Source of the DNA: Streptomyces sp. CB02056 | Lineage (GTDB): Bacteria > Actinomycetota > Actinomycetes > Streptomycetales > Streptomycetaceae | DNA length: 64,000 bases | NCBI RefSeq assembly: GCF_001905545.1 | Contig: NZ_LIPD01000003.1 | Coordinates: 655,147 to 719,146 of the forward strand | Direction of reading: 5' to 3' | In this document: in pieces, positions 9,543 to 18,745 of the stretch | Position numbering within the stretch: the stretch's first letter is position 1 | Layout: each line of letters opens with the position of its first letter | Position numbers and translations under genes: made by a program | Notes under the pieces: model-generated | Database searches by the model: none | What the model was told of the DNA's origin: nothing | The model's input: only the letters and a program-made list of their open reading frames with translations

Positions 9543-9556
9543 GTTTCACGTGAAAC
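9543..9556. promoter_or_regulatory. parS site (perfect), between parB and the acetyltransferase gene
   Basis: GTTTCACGTGAAAC. A degenerate CACGTG-centred half copy follows at 9559-9572. It is intergenic, just downstream of the parB stop. Confidence 0.93.
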
Positions 9557-9613
9557 AGCGCTCACGTGGAACACGCACCCATCGGGTCGTCGCCCTCGGC
9601 CGGCCGGGCCAGC

Positions 9614-10654
9614 TCAACCCTGCGACAGCCGCAGACCGTCCTCCCCCGGGGCCATGCTGTCCAGGATCCGGTTCAGGTCCTCGACCGAGCCGAACTCCAA
9701 CACCACCTTGCCCTTGCCCAGCCTGCCGCCGCGCTGCGACACCTCGACCTTGACCCGGGTGTCGAAGCGGTCGGACAGCCGGCTCGCCAGGTCGTTGAAG
9801 GCCGGGGAGTTCAGCTTGCCCGCCTTCGGCGCCTGGCGCCTGGGCTGCTCCGGCTCCTCCGAGCGCATCAGCACGACGAGCTCCTCAACGTTGCGCACCG
9901 TGAGGCCCTCGGCGATCACCCGCGCGGCCAGCCGCTCCTGCTGCTCCGGGTCCGACAGACCGAGCAGCGCCCGGGCGTGCCCGGCCATCAGCGTCCCGGC
10001 CACCAGCCGGGTCTGGACGGAGGGCGGGAGCTTCATCAGCCGCAGGGTGTTGGAGACGTGCGTCCGCGAGCGGCCGATCCGATCGGCCAGCTCCTCGTGG
10101 GTGCAGGAGAAGTCCCGCAGCAGCTGGTCGTAGGCGGCGGCCTCCTCCACCGGGTTCAGCTCGGCGCGGTGCAGGTTCTCCAGGAGGGCGTCCAGCAGCA
10201 GCTTGTCGTCCTCGGTGGCCCGGACGATCGCCGGGATCCGCTCCAGCCCGGCCTCCCGGGAGGCGCGCCAGCGGCGCTCGCCCATGATCAGCTCGAAGCT
10301 GTCCACGCCGACCTGGCGGACCACGATCGGCTGGAGCAGACCGACCTCCTTGATGGAGGTGACCAGCTCGGCCAGCTTGTCCTCGTCGAAGACCTCGCGC
10401 GGCTGGCGCGGATTGGGGGTGATCGCGTCCAGCGGCAGCTCGGCGAAGTAGGCGCCGGCCGGCTGCGCCTGCTCGGCCCGCTTCTCGGCCGCCGCCCTGG
10501 CCGCCACCGTGCCGCGGACACTCGGCAGCGGCGTCACCGGGGCCGGTGCGGGCACGGCTGCCGCAGTCTTCGCCTCCACCCCGCCGTCCACCGGCGCGGC
10601 GGGGCGGATCAGCGCCTCCAGCCCTCGACCCAGACCAACCCTGCGAGCACTCAC
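9614..10654 (-). CDS. parB: chromosome partitioning protein ParB
   Basis: 346-aa CTPase DNA clamp that nucleates at parS and spreads to organise the origin region for segregation, critical during sporulation in Streptomyces. Features: N-terminal GLGRGLEALI; the ParB/Srx nucleotide-binding motifs including GERRWRA; an HTH that recognises parS (ELADRIGRSRTHVSNTLRLM); and a C-terminal dimerisation domain (VVLEFGSVEDLNRILD). GTG 10654 overlaps the parA stop as GTGA, so translation is coupled. Extensions of the frame further 5' run antiparallel through parA and are not real. Confidence 0.97.
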   Translation of the reverse strand: MSARRVGLGRGLEALIRPAAPVDGGVEAKTAAAVPAPAPVTPLPSVRGTVAARAAAEKRAEQAQPAGAYFAELPLDAITPNPRQPREVFDEDKLAELVTSIKEVGLLQPIVVRQVGVDSFELIMGERRWRASREAGLERIPAIVRATEDDKLLLDALLENLHRAELNPVEEAAAYDQLLRDFSCTHEELADRIGRSRTHVSNTLRLMKLPPSVQTRLVAGTLMAGHARALLGLSDPEQQERLAARVIAEGLTVRNVEELVVLMRSEEPEQPRRQAPKAGKLNSPAFNDLASRLSDRFDTRVKVEVSQRGGRLGKGKVVLEFGSVEDLNRILDSMAPGEDGLRLSQG

Positions 10655-11724
10655 TGATGACCCTCCGTCGTACCGTGCTGTGCCACCGGGGCGCCGTGCC
10701 CCTGCTGGCCGTCCCGCTGCTGACCCACCAGCGAGCCGCCCGGGCCCACCGCACGCTGCGCGAGCTCGCGGGCGGCCTCCAGGTAGGAGAGCGCCCCGGT
10801 CGACCCCGGGTCGTAGGTGAGCACCGTCTGCCCGTAACTGGGCGCCTCCGAGATGCGCACCGACCGCGGGATCGCCGTGCTCAGCACCTCTTGGTGGAAG
10901 TGGGTCCGGACCTCCTCGGCGACCTGGGCGGCCAGCCTCGTCCGGGCGTCGTACATGGTGAGCAGGATGGTCGACACGTGCAGTGCGGGGTTGAGGTGCG
11001 CGCGCACCAGCTCGACGTTGCGCAGCAGCTGACCGAGGCCCTCCAACGCGTAGTACTCGCACTGGATCGGGATCATCACCTCCTGGCCGGCGACCATGGC
11101 GTTGACCGTCAACAGGCCCAGCGAGGGCGGACAGTCGATCAGGATGTAGTCGAGCGGCTGCTCGTAGGCGGTGATGGCGCGCTGGAGCCGGCTCTCCCGG
11201 GCCACCAGGGAGACCAGCTCGATCTCGGCGCCGGCCAGGTCGATGGTGGCGGGGACGCAGAACAGCCCCTCGACGTCCTGCACCGGCTGCACCACGTCGG
11301 CCAGCGGCTTGCCCTCCACCAGGACGTCGTAGATGGACGGCACTTCGGCGTGGTGGTCGATGCCGAGCGCCGTGGAGGCGTTGCCCTGCGGGTCGAGGTC
11401 GACGACCAGGACGCGCAGGCCGTGCATGGCGAGGGAGGCGGCCATGTTCACGGTGGTGGTGGTCTTGCCCACCCCACCCTTCTGGTTGGCGACCACGATC
11501 ACCCGGGTGGCGGCCGGCCGGGGCAGTCCCTCACCCGCTCGGCCGATCGCCCGGACCGCGGCCTGGGCGGCCCGCGCGATGGGCGTGTCATCGATCTGGT
11601 CGACGGTCTCCGAGTCCTGCATGGGGGTCAGTGTTTCACGTGAAACCGGAGCGGCAACAGTCGCCGCCCGGTCACGGCGGAGGATGCCCGAGAGCAAGGA
11701 GCGACGTTTCACGGGAAACACCAT
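10651..11724 (-). CDS. parA: chromosome partitioning ATPase ParA
   Basis: Walker-type ATPase of about 357 aa (deviant Walker A KGGVGKTTTT; Walker B YILIDCPPSLG; VDLDPQGNAST) that drives segregation of ParB-parS complexes. The start is uncertain: ATG 11724 gives an N-terminal extension that contains VSRET encoded by a parS site, as in other streptomycete ParA sequences, while ATG 11622 would give 323 aa; neither has a strong Shine-Dalgarno. Two parS sites (one imperfect) lie in the first 100 nt of the gene, so ParB binding could feed back on parAB expression. It is coupled to parB by a 4-base overlap. Confidence 0.95.
   Translation of the reverse strand: MVFPVKRRSLLSGILRRDRAATVAAPVSRETLTPMQDSETVDQIDDTPIARAAQAAVRAIGRAGEGLPRPAATRVIVVANQKGGVGKTTTTVNMAASLAMHGLRVLVVDLDPQGNASTALGIDHHAEVPSIYDVLVEGKPLADVVQPVQDVEGLFCVPATIDLAGAEIELVSLVARESRLQRAITAYEQPLDYILIDCPPSLGLLTVNAMVAGQEVMIPIQCEYYALEGLGQLLRNVELVRAHLNPALHVSTILLTMYDARTRLAAQVAEEVRTHFHQEVLSTAIPRSVRISEAPSYGQTVLTYDPGSTGALSYLEAARELAQRAVGPGGSLVGQQRDGQQGHGAPVAQHGTTEGHQ
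11633..11646. promoter_or_regulatory. parS site (perfect), 5' end of parA
   Basis: GTTTCACGTGAAAC within the parA N-terminal extension (or its leader, if the later start is used). Confidence 0.93.
11706..11719. promoter_or_regulatory. parS-like site (one mismatch), parA start
   Basis: GTTTCACGGGAAAC differs from parS by one base and abuts the ATG at 11724, 60 bp from a perfect parS. It may add cooperative ParB loading or autoregulation. Confidence 0.72.
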
Positions 11725-11786
11725 GCCCGCTATGCCGGAAATCTGACGTTGCGACACTCCGGTGTCCAGCCGTCGACCCCACCGAC

Positions 11787-11851
11787 ACCTGAACGACGAC
11801 GGGCGGACGTTCCCCCCTCGCAGGAGGCCCGTCCGCCCGTGGTCGTCAGGT
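11787..11851 (-). terminator. terminator after rsmG
   Basis: A long imperfect hairpin: 11787-11808 pairs with 11831-11851 (GGGCGGAC / GTCCGCCC core plus GACGAC / GTCGTC and ACCT / AGGT). It lies between the rsmG stop and the parA start. Confidence 0.8.
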
Positions 11852-11869
11852 GCCCGATGTCACGCCCGA

Positions 11870-12688
11870 TCAGCGTCCGCGGCGCCGTCCGCCCCGGCCG
11901 CGCTCGCCGTTCCGGACGCTCGCGGTGCGGCCCGCCCGGGCCGCCTTGGCGCGCCGGGTGGCCGCCTTCACCCCGCCGGGGCTCTCCCCCGCCTTCACCT
12001 GGACCACCCGGGTCGAGGTCTCCAGGGTGCCCTCGCCGACGGCGATGACGCTCCACTCGACCGCACCCAGCTTGGCCAGTCCGGCCCGCGAGTCGGCCAG
12101 CTCCTGCTCCGCGCTGTCCCCCTTGAGCGCCAGCATCTGCCCGTGCGGGCGCAGCAGCGGCATGCCCCAGCCGGCCAGCCGCTCCAGCGGCGCCACCGCC
12201 CGGGCGGTCACCACGTCCACCGCGAGCTTGCCGACCATCTCCTCGGCGCGGCCGCGCAGCACCGTGACGTTGTCCAGCCCCAGCTCCCGGACGACCTCCT
12301 CCAGGAAGGTGGTCCGGCGCAGCAGCGGCTCCAGCAGCGTCACCGAGACGTCCGGACGGGCCAGCGCCACCGGGATGCCCGGCAGGCCGGCCCCGGAGCC
12401 GACGTCGCACAGGGTGATGCCGGAGGGCAGCAGCTCGGCCAGCACCGCGCAGTTCAGCACGTGGCGGTCCCAGAGCCGGGGCACCTCGCGGGGCCCGATC
12501 AGCCCGCGCTGCACGCCCGCGGTGGCCAGCAGCTCGGTGTAGCGGACCGCGGCGTCGTAGCGCTCCCCGAAGACCTCCCGGGCGGCAGCCGGTGCCTCGC
12601 CAGGGTGCTCCAGCTCGGTGGCCGGCCCCTCAGCGGCCGGGTCCACGTCCGCCCCCGGCCGGCCGGCAGCCGCGTTCTCCGTGTCCAT
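11870..12688 (-). CDS. rsmG: 16S rRNA (guanine-527-N7)-methyltransferase RsmG
   Basis: 272 aa. A class I SAM methyltransferase that makes m7G527 in 16S rRNA; loss gives low-level streptomycin resistance in streptomycetes. The SAM site is [16 protein letters not shown], preceded by the family motif [15 protein letters not shown] and followed by the [11 protein letters not shown] motif. A ~25-aa acidic N-terminal extension and a basic Arg/Gly C-terminal tail are streptomycete additions. ATG 12688 has GGAGAGG at 5 nt; a GTG 13 codons upstream lacks such a signal. A parS site lies 46 bp upstream. Confidence 0.95.
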   Translation of the reverse strand: MDTENAAAGRPGADVDPAAEGPATELEHPGEAPAAAREVFGERYDAAVRYTELLATAGVQRGLIGPREVPRLWDRHVLNCAVLAELLPSGITLCDVGSGAGLPGIPVALARPDVSVTLLEPLLRRTTFLEEVVRELGLDNVTVLRGRAEEMVGKLAVDVVTARAVAPLERLAGWGMPLLRPHGQMLALKGDSAEQELADSRAGLAKLGAVEWSVIAVGEGTLETSTRVVQVKAGESPGGVKAATRRAKAARAGRTASVRNGERGRGGRRRGR

Positions 12689-12733
12689 CTCGACCTCTCC
12701 GATCCCCGGATCCACCGACCCGCTCAACGCACT

Positions 12734-12747
12734 GTTTCACGTGAAAC
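12734..12747. promoter_or_regulatory. parS site (perfect), jag-rsmG gap
   Basis: GTTTCACGTGAAAC in the intergenic region between jag and rsmG, about 5 kb from oriC and the closest of the cluster to it. Confidence 0.93.
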
Positions 12748-12847
12748 ATCCCAGAAGGGACGACGACCCCGCCCGCACGAGGCGGACGGGGTCGCGTCCG
12801 GTGAAGCTCTCCGGCCGCCGCGGCGGCCGGTCGTCGACCTGTCGGCC

Positions 12848-13378
12848 TCAGACCGGCAGCACGACCACGAACCGCTGGGGCTCTTCGCCCTCGGACTCGC
12901 TGCGCAGGCCGGCCGCGGCGACCGCGTCGTGGACGACCTTGCGCTCGAAGGGTGTCATCGGCCGCAGCTTGACCTGCTCGCCACTGCTCTTGGCCTGCTC
13001 GGCGGCCTGGGCGCCGAGCACCGCCAGCTCCTCGCGCTTGCGGGCCCGGAAGCCGGCAATGTCCAGCATGAGGCGGCTGCGCTCGCCGGTCTCCCGGTGG
13101 ACAGCCAACCGGGTCAGCTCCTGGAGGGCCTCCAGCACCTCGCCGTCCTGGCCGACCAGGCGCTGCAGCGCACGGTCGTTGCCGTCGCTGACGATGGAGA
13201 CCAGGGCGCGGTCGCCCTCGACGTCCATGTCGATGTCACCATCGAGGTCCGCGATGTCGAGCAGACCCTCCAGGTAGTCCGCCGCGATGTCGCCCTCCTG
13301 CTCCAGGCGGGAGATGAGGCTCTCGTCGGCGCTGGCGGCGGCCTCGGCCTCGACGGCGGAGGTGGTGCCTTCCGTCAC
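12848..13378 (-). CDS. khpB: KH/R3H RNA-binding protein (Jag/KhpB/EloR)
   Basis: 176 aa. An acidic N-terminus precedes a type II KH domain (residues ~45-115, including RLVGQDGEVLEALQEL, the GxxG-like loop) and a C-terminal R3H domain (RLMLDIAGFRARKREEL; MTPFERKVVHDAV). This family binds RNA and influences cell elongation and division in Gram-positive bacteria; it usually lies next to yidC, as here. It lacks the Jag-N domain found in Firmicutes. GTG 13378 was chosen because AAGGAG lies about 8 nt upstream. Confidence 0.9.
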   Translation of the reverse strand: MTEGTTSAVEAEAAASADESLISRLEQEGDIAADYLEGLLDIADLDGDIDMDVEGDRALVSIVSDGNDRALQRLVGQDGEVLEALQELTRLAVHRETGERSRLMLDIAGFRARKREELAVLGAQAAEQAKSSGEQVKLRPMTPFERKVVHDAVAAAGLRSESEGEEPQRFVVVLPV

Positions 13379-13460
13379 TGATGGACTCCTTCGGAGATGG
13401 GCCCGTCTGTCGGGCCGGGGACGAAGCTCTTCGCGGCGGTCACAACGGGCTCGGGACCGG

Positions 13461-14633
13461 TCAGGACTTCTTCTTCGGCCGCTGGCCGCCACCGCGCTTC
13501 GGCTGCTGCCGGGTGCCCTGCTTGGTACCGGCGGGCTTCGCCGCGGCCTGCTTGGCGGCCGCCGGCTTGGCACCGGAGTCGGACGGCACGCTGTCGGACG
13601 GAGCCGTGTCGGCGGCTTCCTCCGCCTGGCTGTCCTTGTCCGGCTCGCCGGTCGGCTGTCCGACACCGGCCTGCTGGCGCTGGGCCTTGCTCTGCCGACG
13701 GGGCTGCTGGCGGCGCACCTGCACCGACTCCTCGACCACCGCGGCGGCGCTGGCCGCCTCGCTGACGGCCGCCTTGGACGGGGGCAGCATGCCCCAGAGC
13801 GCGCCCTTGATCTCCGTACCGTCCGGACGCAGCCGGCCGGCCTTCTTCAGACGGGCCTGACGCTCCTCGAAGGCCTTGCTGCCCGGGGTCGGGTTGTTGT
13901 GGATCACGACCAGCTGCTGGCCCATCGACCAGACGTTGGTGGTCAGCCAGTAGACCAGGACACCGACCGGGAAGTTGATGCCCATCACGGCGAACATGAT
14001 CGGGAAGACGTACATCAGCATCTTCTGCTGCTGCATGAACGGCGTCTTCACCGAGAGGTCGACGTTCTTGGTCATCAGCTGGCGCTGGGTGACGAACTGC
14101 GACAGCGACATCAGGATGATCATCACGGCGGTGACGATCTTGACGCTGGTCTCGGGGCTGCCCACGAAGGTCGCGGAGAGCGGGGCACCGAAGATGTGCG
14201 CCTTGCCGGCGCTCACCAGCAGGTCACCGTGGATGACGCCGATGTCCTGGCCCTTGGCGACCTTGGCGAGCACCCCGTAGAGCGCGGTGAAGAACGGCGC
14301 CTGCACGATGATGGGAAGGCAGCTGGAGAACGGGTTGGTACCCGCCTCCTTGTACAGCTTCATCATCTCTTCGGACTGGCGCTGCCGGTCGTTCTTGTAG
14401 CGCTCCTGGATGGCCTTCATCTTCGGCTGGATCGCCTGCATGGCCCGGGTCGCCTTGATCTGCTTCACGAAGAGCGGGATCAGGCAGATCCGGATGACGA
14501 CCACCATCGAGGCGATGGCGAGACCCCAGGCCCAGCCACCGTCCGGGTTGAAGATGTGGCTGTACAGCGAGTGGAACTGGACGATGATCCAGGACACCGC
14601 TGTGTACAGGGGATTCAGGAAGGAGAAGGTCAC
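13461..14633 (-). CDS. yidC: membrane protein insertase YidC
   Basis: 390-aa Oxa1/YidC insertase that places membrane proteins in the bilayer alone or with SecYEG. Visible features: the short N-terminal form without a large periplasmic domain, typical of Gram-positives; about five transmembrane segments; the hydrophilic hairpin ([18 protein letters not shown]); the conserved [16 protein letters not shown]; and a ~150-aa basic, Gln/Arg-rich C-terminal tail likely to contact ribosomes. GTG 14633 overlaps the yidD stop (GTGA). Part of the rpmH-rnpA-yidD-yidC-jag-rsmG cluster. Confidence 0.96.
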   Translation of the reverse strand: MTFSFLNPLYTAVSWIIVQFHSLYSHIFNPDGGWAWGLAIASMVVVIRICLIPLFVKQIKATRAMQAIQPKMKAIQERYKNDRQRQSEEMMKLYKEAGTNPFSSCLPIIVQAPFFTALYGVLAKVAKGQDIGVIHGDLLVSAGKAHIFGAPLSATFVGSPETSVKIVTAVMIILMSLSQFVTQRQLMTKNVDLSVKTPFMQQQKMLMYVFPIMFAVMGINFPVGVLVYWLTTNVWSMGQQLVVIHNNPTPGSKAFEERQARLKKAGRLRPDGTEIKGALWGMLPPSKAAVSEAASAAAVVEESVQVRRQQPRRQSKAQRQQAGVGQPTGEPDKDSQAEEAADTAPSDSVPSDSGAKPAAAKQAAAKPAGTKQGTRQQPKRGGGQRPKKKS

Positions 14634-15001
14634 CGGTCAGGCTCCTTGGACAGGTGGATTGGCCGCACGGGGCCAATGGTCGCCGGGCCCTCGGGGTCCG
14701 GACCGGCGGGGGTGGCGGTCACCGGGTCTCCGGTGGCGGACCGGCTCTTCAGCCAGTCTCGCAACCGCCGGTGCCACACCGGATGCTTGCGCGGCGGGAC
14801 ATGATCGACCCCACCGGGCGTCCACGGATTGCAGCGCAGGATGCGCCACACGGTCAGCCCGCCGCCCTTGACCGCTCCGTGCACCTTCACGGCCTCGTAG
14901 CCGTAGTGCGAGCAGGAGGGGTAGTAACGGCAGACCGGACCGAGCAGTGGGCTGATGGTCCACTGGTAGACCCTGATCAGACCCATCAGCAGGTACTTCA
15001 T
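14630..15001 (-). CDS. yidD: membrane protein insertion efficiency factor YidD
   Basis: 123 aa. Signature of the YidD family: [15 protein letters not shown], then [19 protein letters not shown] and the WRILRCNPW(T)PGG(V)D stretch with three conserved cysteines. It is a small membrane-associated protein that assists YidC. The C-terminal ~35 residues are a lineage-specific tail. ATG 15001 overlaps the rnpA stop and its own stop overlaps the yidC start (each by 4 bases), so the three genes are translationally coupled. Confidence 0.95.
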   Translation of the reverse strand: MKYLLMGLIRVYQWTISPLLGPVCRYYPSCSHYGYEAVKVHGAVKGGGLTVWRILRCNPWTPGGVDHVPPRKHPVWHRRLRDWLKSRSATGDPVTATPAGPDPEGPATIGPVRPIHLSKEPDR

Positions 15002-15426
15002 CGACCTGCTCCCGTCGGCGCCGTGGCGGCGGGCTCCGTCCTCAGCAACCGCTTCAGTGCCGCGTCCAGGTCACGTTCGAGGTCCTGGTACGAGGCGGTC
15101 GCGGCCTGGGGCAGCGCACGCACCACTATCAGGCTACCGGCGGGCAGCCTGGAGAGACGATCACGAACGAGATGGCGCAACCGGCGCTTGACCAGGTTGC
15201 GAACGACCGCCGGGCCAACGGCCTTGCTCACGACGAAACCCGCACGCGCCGAAGGAGTCCCCTCGGCGACGTGCGGGCGGGAGTCGCTGGTCCGGTCGGT
15301 CTGCCCCTGCGGGTCACCGTCTCTGCTGAGATGGACGACCAGAAGGGGCCGGCCGGCCCGGCGACCGCGTTTCACCGCGGTCGCGAAGTCCTGGCGCCGC
15401 CGCAGCCGATTCTCGGAGGGCAGCAC
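14998..15426 (-). CDS. rnpA: ribonuclease P protein component
   Basis: 142-aa protein subunit of RNase P, which removes 5' leaders from tRNA precursors. It begins [21 protein letters not shown] and carries the RNR signature ([15 protein letters not shown]). GTG 15426 is the usual start, 18 bp after the rpmH stop in transcription order. A ~20-residue Gly/Asp-rich insert ([13 protein letters not shown] region) is typical of streptomycetes. Confidence 0.95.
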   Translation of the reverse strand: MLPSENRLRRRQDFATAVKRGRRAGRPLLVVHLSRDGDPQGQTDRTSDSRPHVAEGTPSARAGFVVSKAVGPAVVRNLVKRRLRHLVRDRLSRLPAGSLIVVRALPQAATASYQDLERDLDAALKRLLRTEPAATAPTGAGR

Positions 15427-15444
15427 AACAGACTCTGGCGCGGA

Positions 15445-15582
15445 TCAGGCGGACAGGCTGCTGCGGCCCTTGCCACGGCGGGCGGCCAGGATGGCGCGGC
15501 CGGCGCGGGTACGCATACGCAGCCGGAAGCCGTGGGTCTTCGCGCGACGACGGTTGTTCGGCTGGAAGGTGCGCTTGCTCAC
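15445..15582 (-). CDS. rpmH: 50S ribosomal protein L34
   Basis: 45 aa, [20 protein letters not shown] onward, ending in a GKGRSSLSA tail: a standard bL34. GTG 15582 has CAGGAG about 8 nt upstream. It is divergent from dnaA across a 353-bp region that holds the dnaA promoter and DnaA boxes. Confidence 0.97.
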   Translation of the reverse strand: MSKRTFQPNNRRRAKTHGFRLRMRTRAGRAILAARRGKGRSSLSA

Positions 15583-15841
15583 TCGGGGGCTCCTGAGGTG
15601 AATCGTAGGATGACGGGGAATCGCTTGGCCGTCACCGTGCGTCCGCGTGATCTCCCCTGATTCGGAAATCCGGCCCATCGCCCCAGTTCGGCTGGGGTTT
15701 GAGGCAATCCACGGCGCCCGTGCTGCGCGCCTTATGGAGCGGGTGGACCCGCGGACATGCGGCAGCGGCCATCGACAACTCGACCTGGTTACGGTACGCG
15801 GGACGGGGCACGGGGGTCAAACCAGCCGTCTCCCGCCCGTC

Positions 15842-15862
15842 TTACCCACAGCCTGTGGACAA
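15842..15862. promoter_or_regulatory. two DnaA boxes upstream of dnaA
   Basis: TTACCCACA (15842-15850, one mismatch) and TGTGGACAA (15854-15862, perfect TTGTCCACA on the - strand) lie 5 bp before the -35 element of dnaA, in opposite orientation. The layout matches DnaA autoregulation of dnaA known in Streptomyces. Confidence 0.85.
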
Positions 15863-15866
15863 CGAC

Positions 15867-15895
15867 TTGATCCGTCCCTGTTCGCTGACTACCGT
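15867..15895 (+). promoter_or_regulatory. dnaA promoter
   Basis: TTGATC (15867-15872), a 17-base spacer, TACCGT (15890-15895), directly downstream of two DnaA boxes and 40 bp before the GTG start of dnaA. This resembles a HrdB-type vegetative promoter. Confidence 0.65.
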
Positions 15896-15935
15896 TGCAG
15901 AACTTGTCTGGTTTGTTCTTGGAAAGCGTGCACCA

Positions 15936-17792
15936 GTGGCTGATGTCAACAGCGACCTCGTCCCGGTCTGGGCCAGGGTCGTCGAGCGGCTGGTCGCCGA
16001 CCCCGATGTCGGGGAGATGGACAAACAGTGGGTGCAGCGCACCCAGCCGATGTGGATGATGCACGACACCGCCCTGCTGGCGACCCCGAACGAGCGGGCC
16101 AAGCAGGTGCTGGAGGGCCGGCTGCTGCCGCAGCTGACCGAGGCCCTCAGCCGTGAGCTCAGCCGCCCGGTCCGGATCGCCGTGATGGTCGACGCCAACG
16201 CGGTGCCGACCACCCCCGCGCCCGCCCCCCAGGCCCCCGCCGAGCCCTACCCGGGCCCGGCCGAGGACGACACCCCCGGCTACGGCGGCCAGGGCTACCA
16301 GCAGCCGTACGAGCACGGCCAGCCCTACGAGCAGCCGCAGCCGTACGAGCAGGGCCAGGGGTACGAGCAGGACTACGAGCGCCCCCGCTACGACACCGGC
16401 GGCTACGAGCAGCGCCAGGCCCCGTACGGCGGCCCCGGCGGCGGGCCCGGCTGGCAGGGCTACCAGGAGCAGCCGCCCGGCTACCGCGACGCGGAGGAGC
16501 CCGCGTCCCGTCCGGCGCCGCGGCCCGTCCCCGGCCCGCCCGCGACCACCCAGGGCGACCTCTTCGGCGGCGCCTACGGCCCCGGCCCGAACGAGCAGCC
16601 CCGCACCGGCGCCGGCCGTCGGGCCGGCGGCTCCCGCCCCACCGGCGGCCGCCCGGCCGAGAAGGCCGCCCCAGAGCGCTCCGCCGAGCGTCCCGGCGTC
16701 CCCGGCGTGCCCGCCCCGCCCGGCGCTCCCCCGGCCGGCGGCTCCCGCAAGGACGAGCCGGCCGCCCGGCTGAACCCCAAGTACCTGTTCGACACCTTCG
16801 TCATCGGCGCCAGCAACCGCTTCGCGCACGCGGCGGCGGTGGCGGTCGCCGAGGCCCCGGCCAAGGCGTACAACCCGCTCTTCATCTACGGCGAGTCCGG
16901 GCTGGGCAAGACCCACCTGCTGCACGCCATCGGGCACTACTCGCGCAGTCTCTTCCCGGGCACCCGGGTGCGCTACGTGTCCTCGGAGGAGTTCACCAAC
17001 GAGTTCATCAACTCGATCCGGGACGGCAAGGCGGACACCTTCCGCCGCCGCTACCGGGACATGGACATCCTGCTCGTGGACGACATCCAGTTCCTCGCGA
17101 GCAAGGAGTCCACGCAGGAGGAGTTCTTCCACACCTTCAACACCCTGCACAACGCGAACAAGCAGATCGTCCTCTCCTCGGACCGGCCGCCCAAGCTGCT
17201 GACCACGCTGGAGGACCGGCTGCGCAACCGCTTCGAGTGGGGTCTGATCACCGACGTCACCCCGCCGGAGCTGGAGACCCGGATCGCGATCCTGCGCAAG
17301 AAGGCGATCCAGGAGCAACTCAACGCTCCCGCCGACGTGTTGGAGTTCATCGCCTCCCGGATCACCCGCAACATCCGGGAGTTGGAGGGCGCGCTGATCC
17401 GGGTGACCGCCTTCGCCAACCTCAACCGGGCCCCGGTGGACCTGGAGTTGGCCGGGATCGTCCTCAAGGACCTGATCCCGGGCGGGGACGAGGACGCCGG
17501 CCCGGAGATCACCGCGCAGGTCATCATGCAGCAGACCGCCGCCTACTTCGGCCTGGGCGTGGACGACCTCTGCGGGTCCTCGCGCAGCCGGGTGCTGGTG
17601 ACGGCCCGGCAGATCGCGATGTACCTCTGCCGCGAGCTCACCGACCTCTCGCTGCCGAAGATCGGCGCGCAGTTCGGCGGCCGCGACCACACCACGGTGA
17701 TGCACGCGGACCGCAAGATCCGCTCGCTGATGGCCGAGCGGCGCTCGATCTACAACCAGGTCACCGAACTCACCAACCGCATCAAGAGCTAG
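15936..17792 (+). CDS. dnaA: chromosomal replication initiator DnaA
   Basis: 618-aa AAA+ initiator that binds the oriC boxes and opens DNA. Domain I is at residues 1-90 ([16 protein letters not shown]); domain II is an unusually long (~200 aa) Pro/Gly/Tyr/Gln-rich linker with YEQ repeats, as in other streptomycetes; domain III has Walker [10 protein letters not shown] (~319-327) and Walker [10 protein letters not shown]; domain IV has the DNA-binding signature [18 protein letters not shown] 15936 follows GGAAAG by about 9 nt. DnaA boxes and a promoter precede it, and oriC follows. Confidence 0.98.
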   Translation: MADVNSDLVPVWARVVERLVADPDVGEMDKQWVQRTQPMWMMHDTALLATPNERAKQVLEGRLLPQLTEALSRELSRPVRIAVMVDANAVPTTPAPAPQAPAEPYPGPAEDDTPGYGGQGYQQPYEHGQPYEQPQPYEQGQGYEQDYERPRYDTGGYEQRQAPYGGPGGGPGWQGYQEQPPGYRDAEEPASRPAPRPVPGPPATTQGDLFGGAYGPGPNEQPRTGAGRRAGGSRPTGGRPAEKAAPERSAERPGVPGVPAPPGAPPAGGSRKDEPAARLNPKYLFDTFVIGASNRFAHAAAVAVAEAPAKAYNPLFIYGESGLGKTHLLHAIGHYSRSLFPGTRVRYVSSEEFTNEFINSIRDGKADTFRRRYRDMDILLVDDIQFLASKESTQEEFFHTFNTLHNANKQIVLSSDRPPKLLTTLEDRLRNRFEWGLITDVTPPELETRIAILRKKAIQEQLNAPADVLEFIASRITRNIRELEGALIRVTAFANLNRAPVDLELAGIVLKDLIPGGDEDAGPEITAQVIMQQTAAYFGLGVDDLCGSSRSRVLVTARQIAMYLCRELTDLSLPKIGAQFGGRDHTTVMHADRKIRSLMAERRSIYNQVTELTNRIKS

Positions 17793-17835
17793 CCGGAGCA
17801 GGCACGGCGGGGCCCCGGATCCGAAGACGGGCCCC

Positions 17836-17866
17836 AAGGGCGTCAGGAGCGAATCCTGACGCCCTT
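17836..17866 (+). terminator. dnaA terminator
   Basis: Perfect 13-bp arms at 17836-17848 and 17854-17866 with a 5-nt loop, followed by TCTC. It separates dnaA transcription from oriC. Confidence 0.88.
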
Positions 17867-18660
17867 TCTCGTGTCCACAGGTGTGCGTCGCGCGCCGGCT
17901 GGGCAGGGATGCCCTCGACGGACGGTCCGCCAGTCCACAGCCCGCGCCGAACAACTGACCGGTGATTCGAAACCCGGGGGCGCGCAAGGCCGTTGTCCAC
18001 AGGACGGGCCCCTCCGCCGCCGTCCACAGGGTGGGGAGTGCGGAGTTATCCAGAATTCGTCCACAGGCCCGTCGCCGCTACGCTCTTCCGCGCAGGTCAG
18101 GTGCCTGTGGACTTGTGCACAACGGTTATCCACAGGGTGTGGACAATTGACGGGTCCACAGTGGGCCGTCCGGGTTATCCACCGGTTGTCCCCAGGGGAG
18201 GACCGGTTATCCCCAGGTTGTCCACAGCGGCGTCCACAGTTCGACAACCGTGGGCTGACGTTCATACCCTGGTGTGAAAGGCGTCACGTAAAGTTGACCG
18301 GCGCCCGTGGATAACCGGGCCCGGATCTGGGGACAGCCCTGGGGATAACCTGTGGATACCCTCCGTGCCCTGTGGGTAACGCTCGGCTGTCCACAGCGCG
18401 GCCTGCCCGTCCACAGCCGCCGTCCACACCCGCTGTGGACAAAATTCGGGCTCTGACCTGCGGAAACGGGGTTATCCACGGTTTCCACAGGCCCTACTAC
18501 TACCACTACACATTTAGACCCCGGACTTGCTTTCAAAGTGGGTGGGCCCCGAATCTGTGGACAACCGGGCCCCGACAACAGTTCGGGTCGCTTCCGCCCG
18601 TCTGCCCCGTCTGTCGGCGGAGTACGTCAGACTGTCCTTGCGACTGGAAGCGGAGTGACC
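17867..18660. other. oriC: chromosomal replication origin oriC
   Basis: A 953-bp gene-free gap between dnaA and dnaN packed with DnaA boxes. Perfect nonamers: 17993-18001 (+), 18126-18134 (+), 18138-18146 (-), 18218-18226 (+), 18434-18442 (-), 18556-18564 (-). One-mismatch boxes include 18046, 18113, 18175, 18186, 18207, 18306 (-), 18340 (-), 18351 (-), 18371 (-), 18387 and 18472. TTGTCCACA is the commonest perfect form, as expected for high-GC actinobacteria. A relatively AT-rich stretch (18481-18540, CTACTACTACCACTACACATTT) lies near the dnaN end and could be the unwinding region. Short open frames here are not genes. Confidence 0.96.
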
Positions 18661-18745
18661 GAGCTCGGTGGACAGCCGAACCGACGATCAAGATCAGACG
18701 AACCAGAGTGCGAGCGGGAGCGCTCGATCCAGGAGGCGGTTACCG

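Noticed and set aside
9559..9572. A second parS right of the perfect site at 9543
   Set aside because: Only the central CACGTG and the right arm fit; four of fourteen positions mismatch.
17793..18745. Short open frames inside the dnaA-dnaN gap
   Set aside because: They overlap oriC DnaA boxes, have no Shine-Dalgarno and encode low-complexity sequences.
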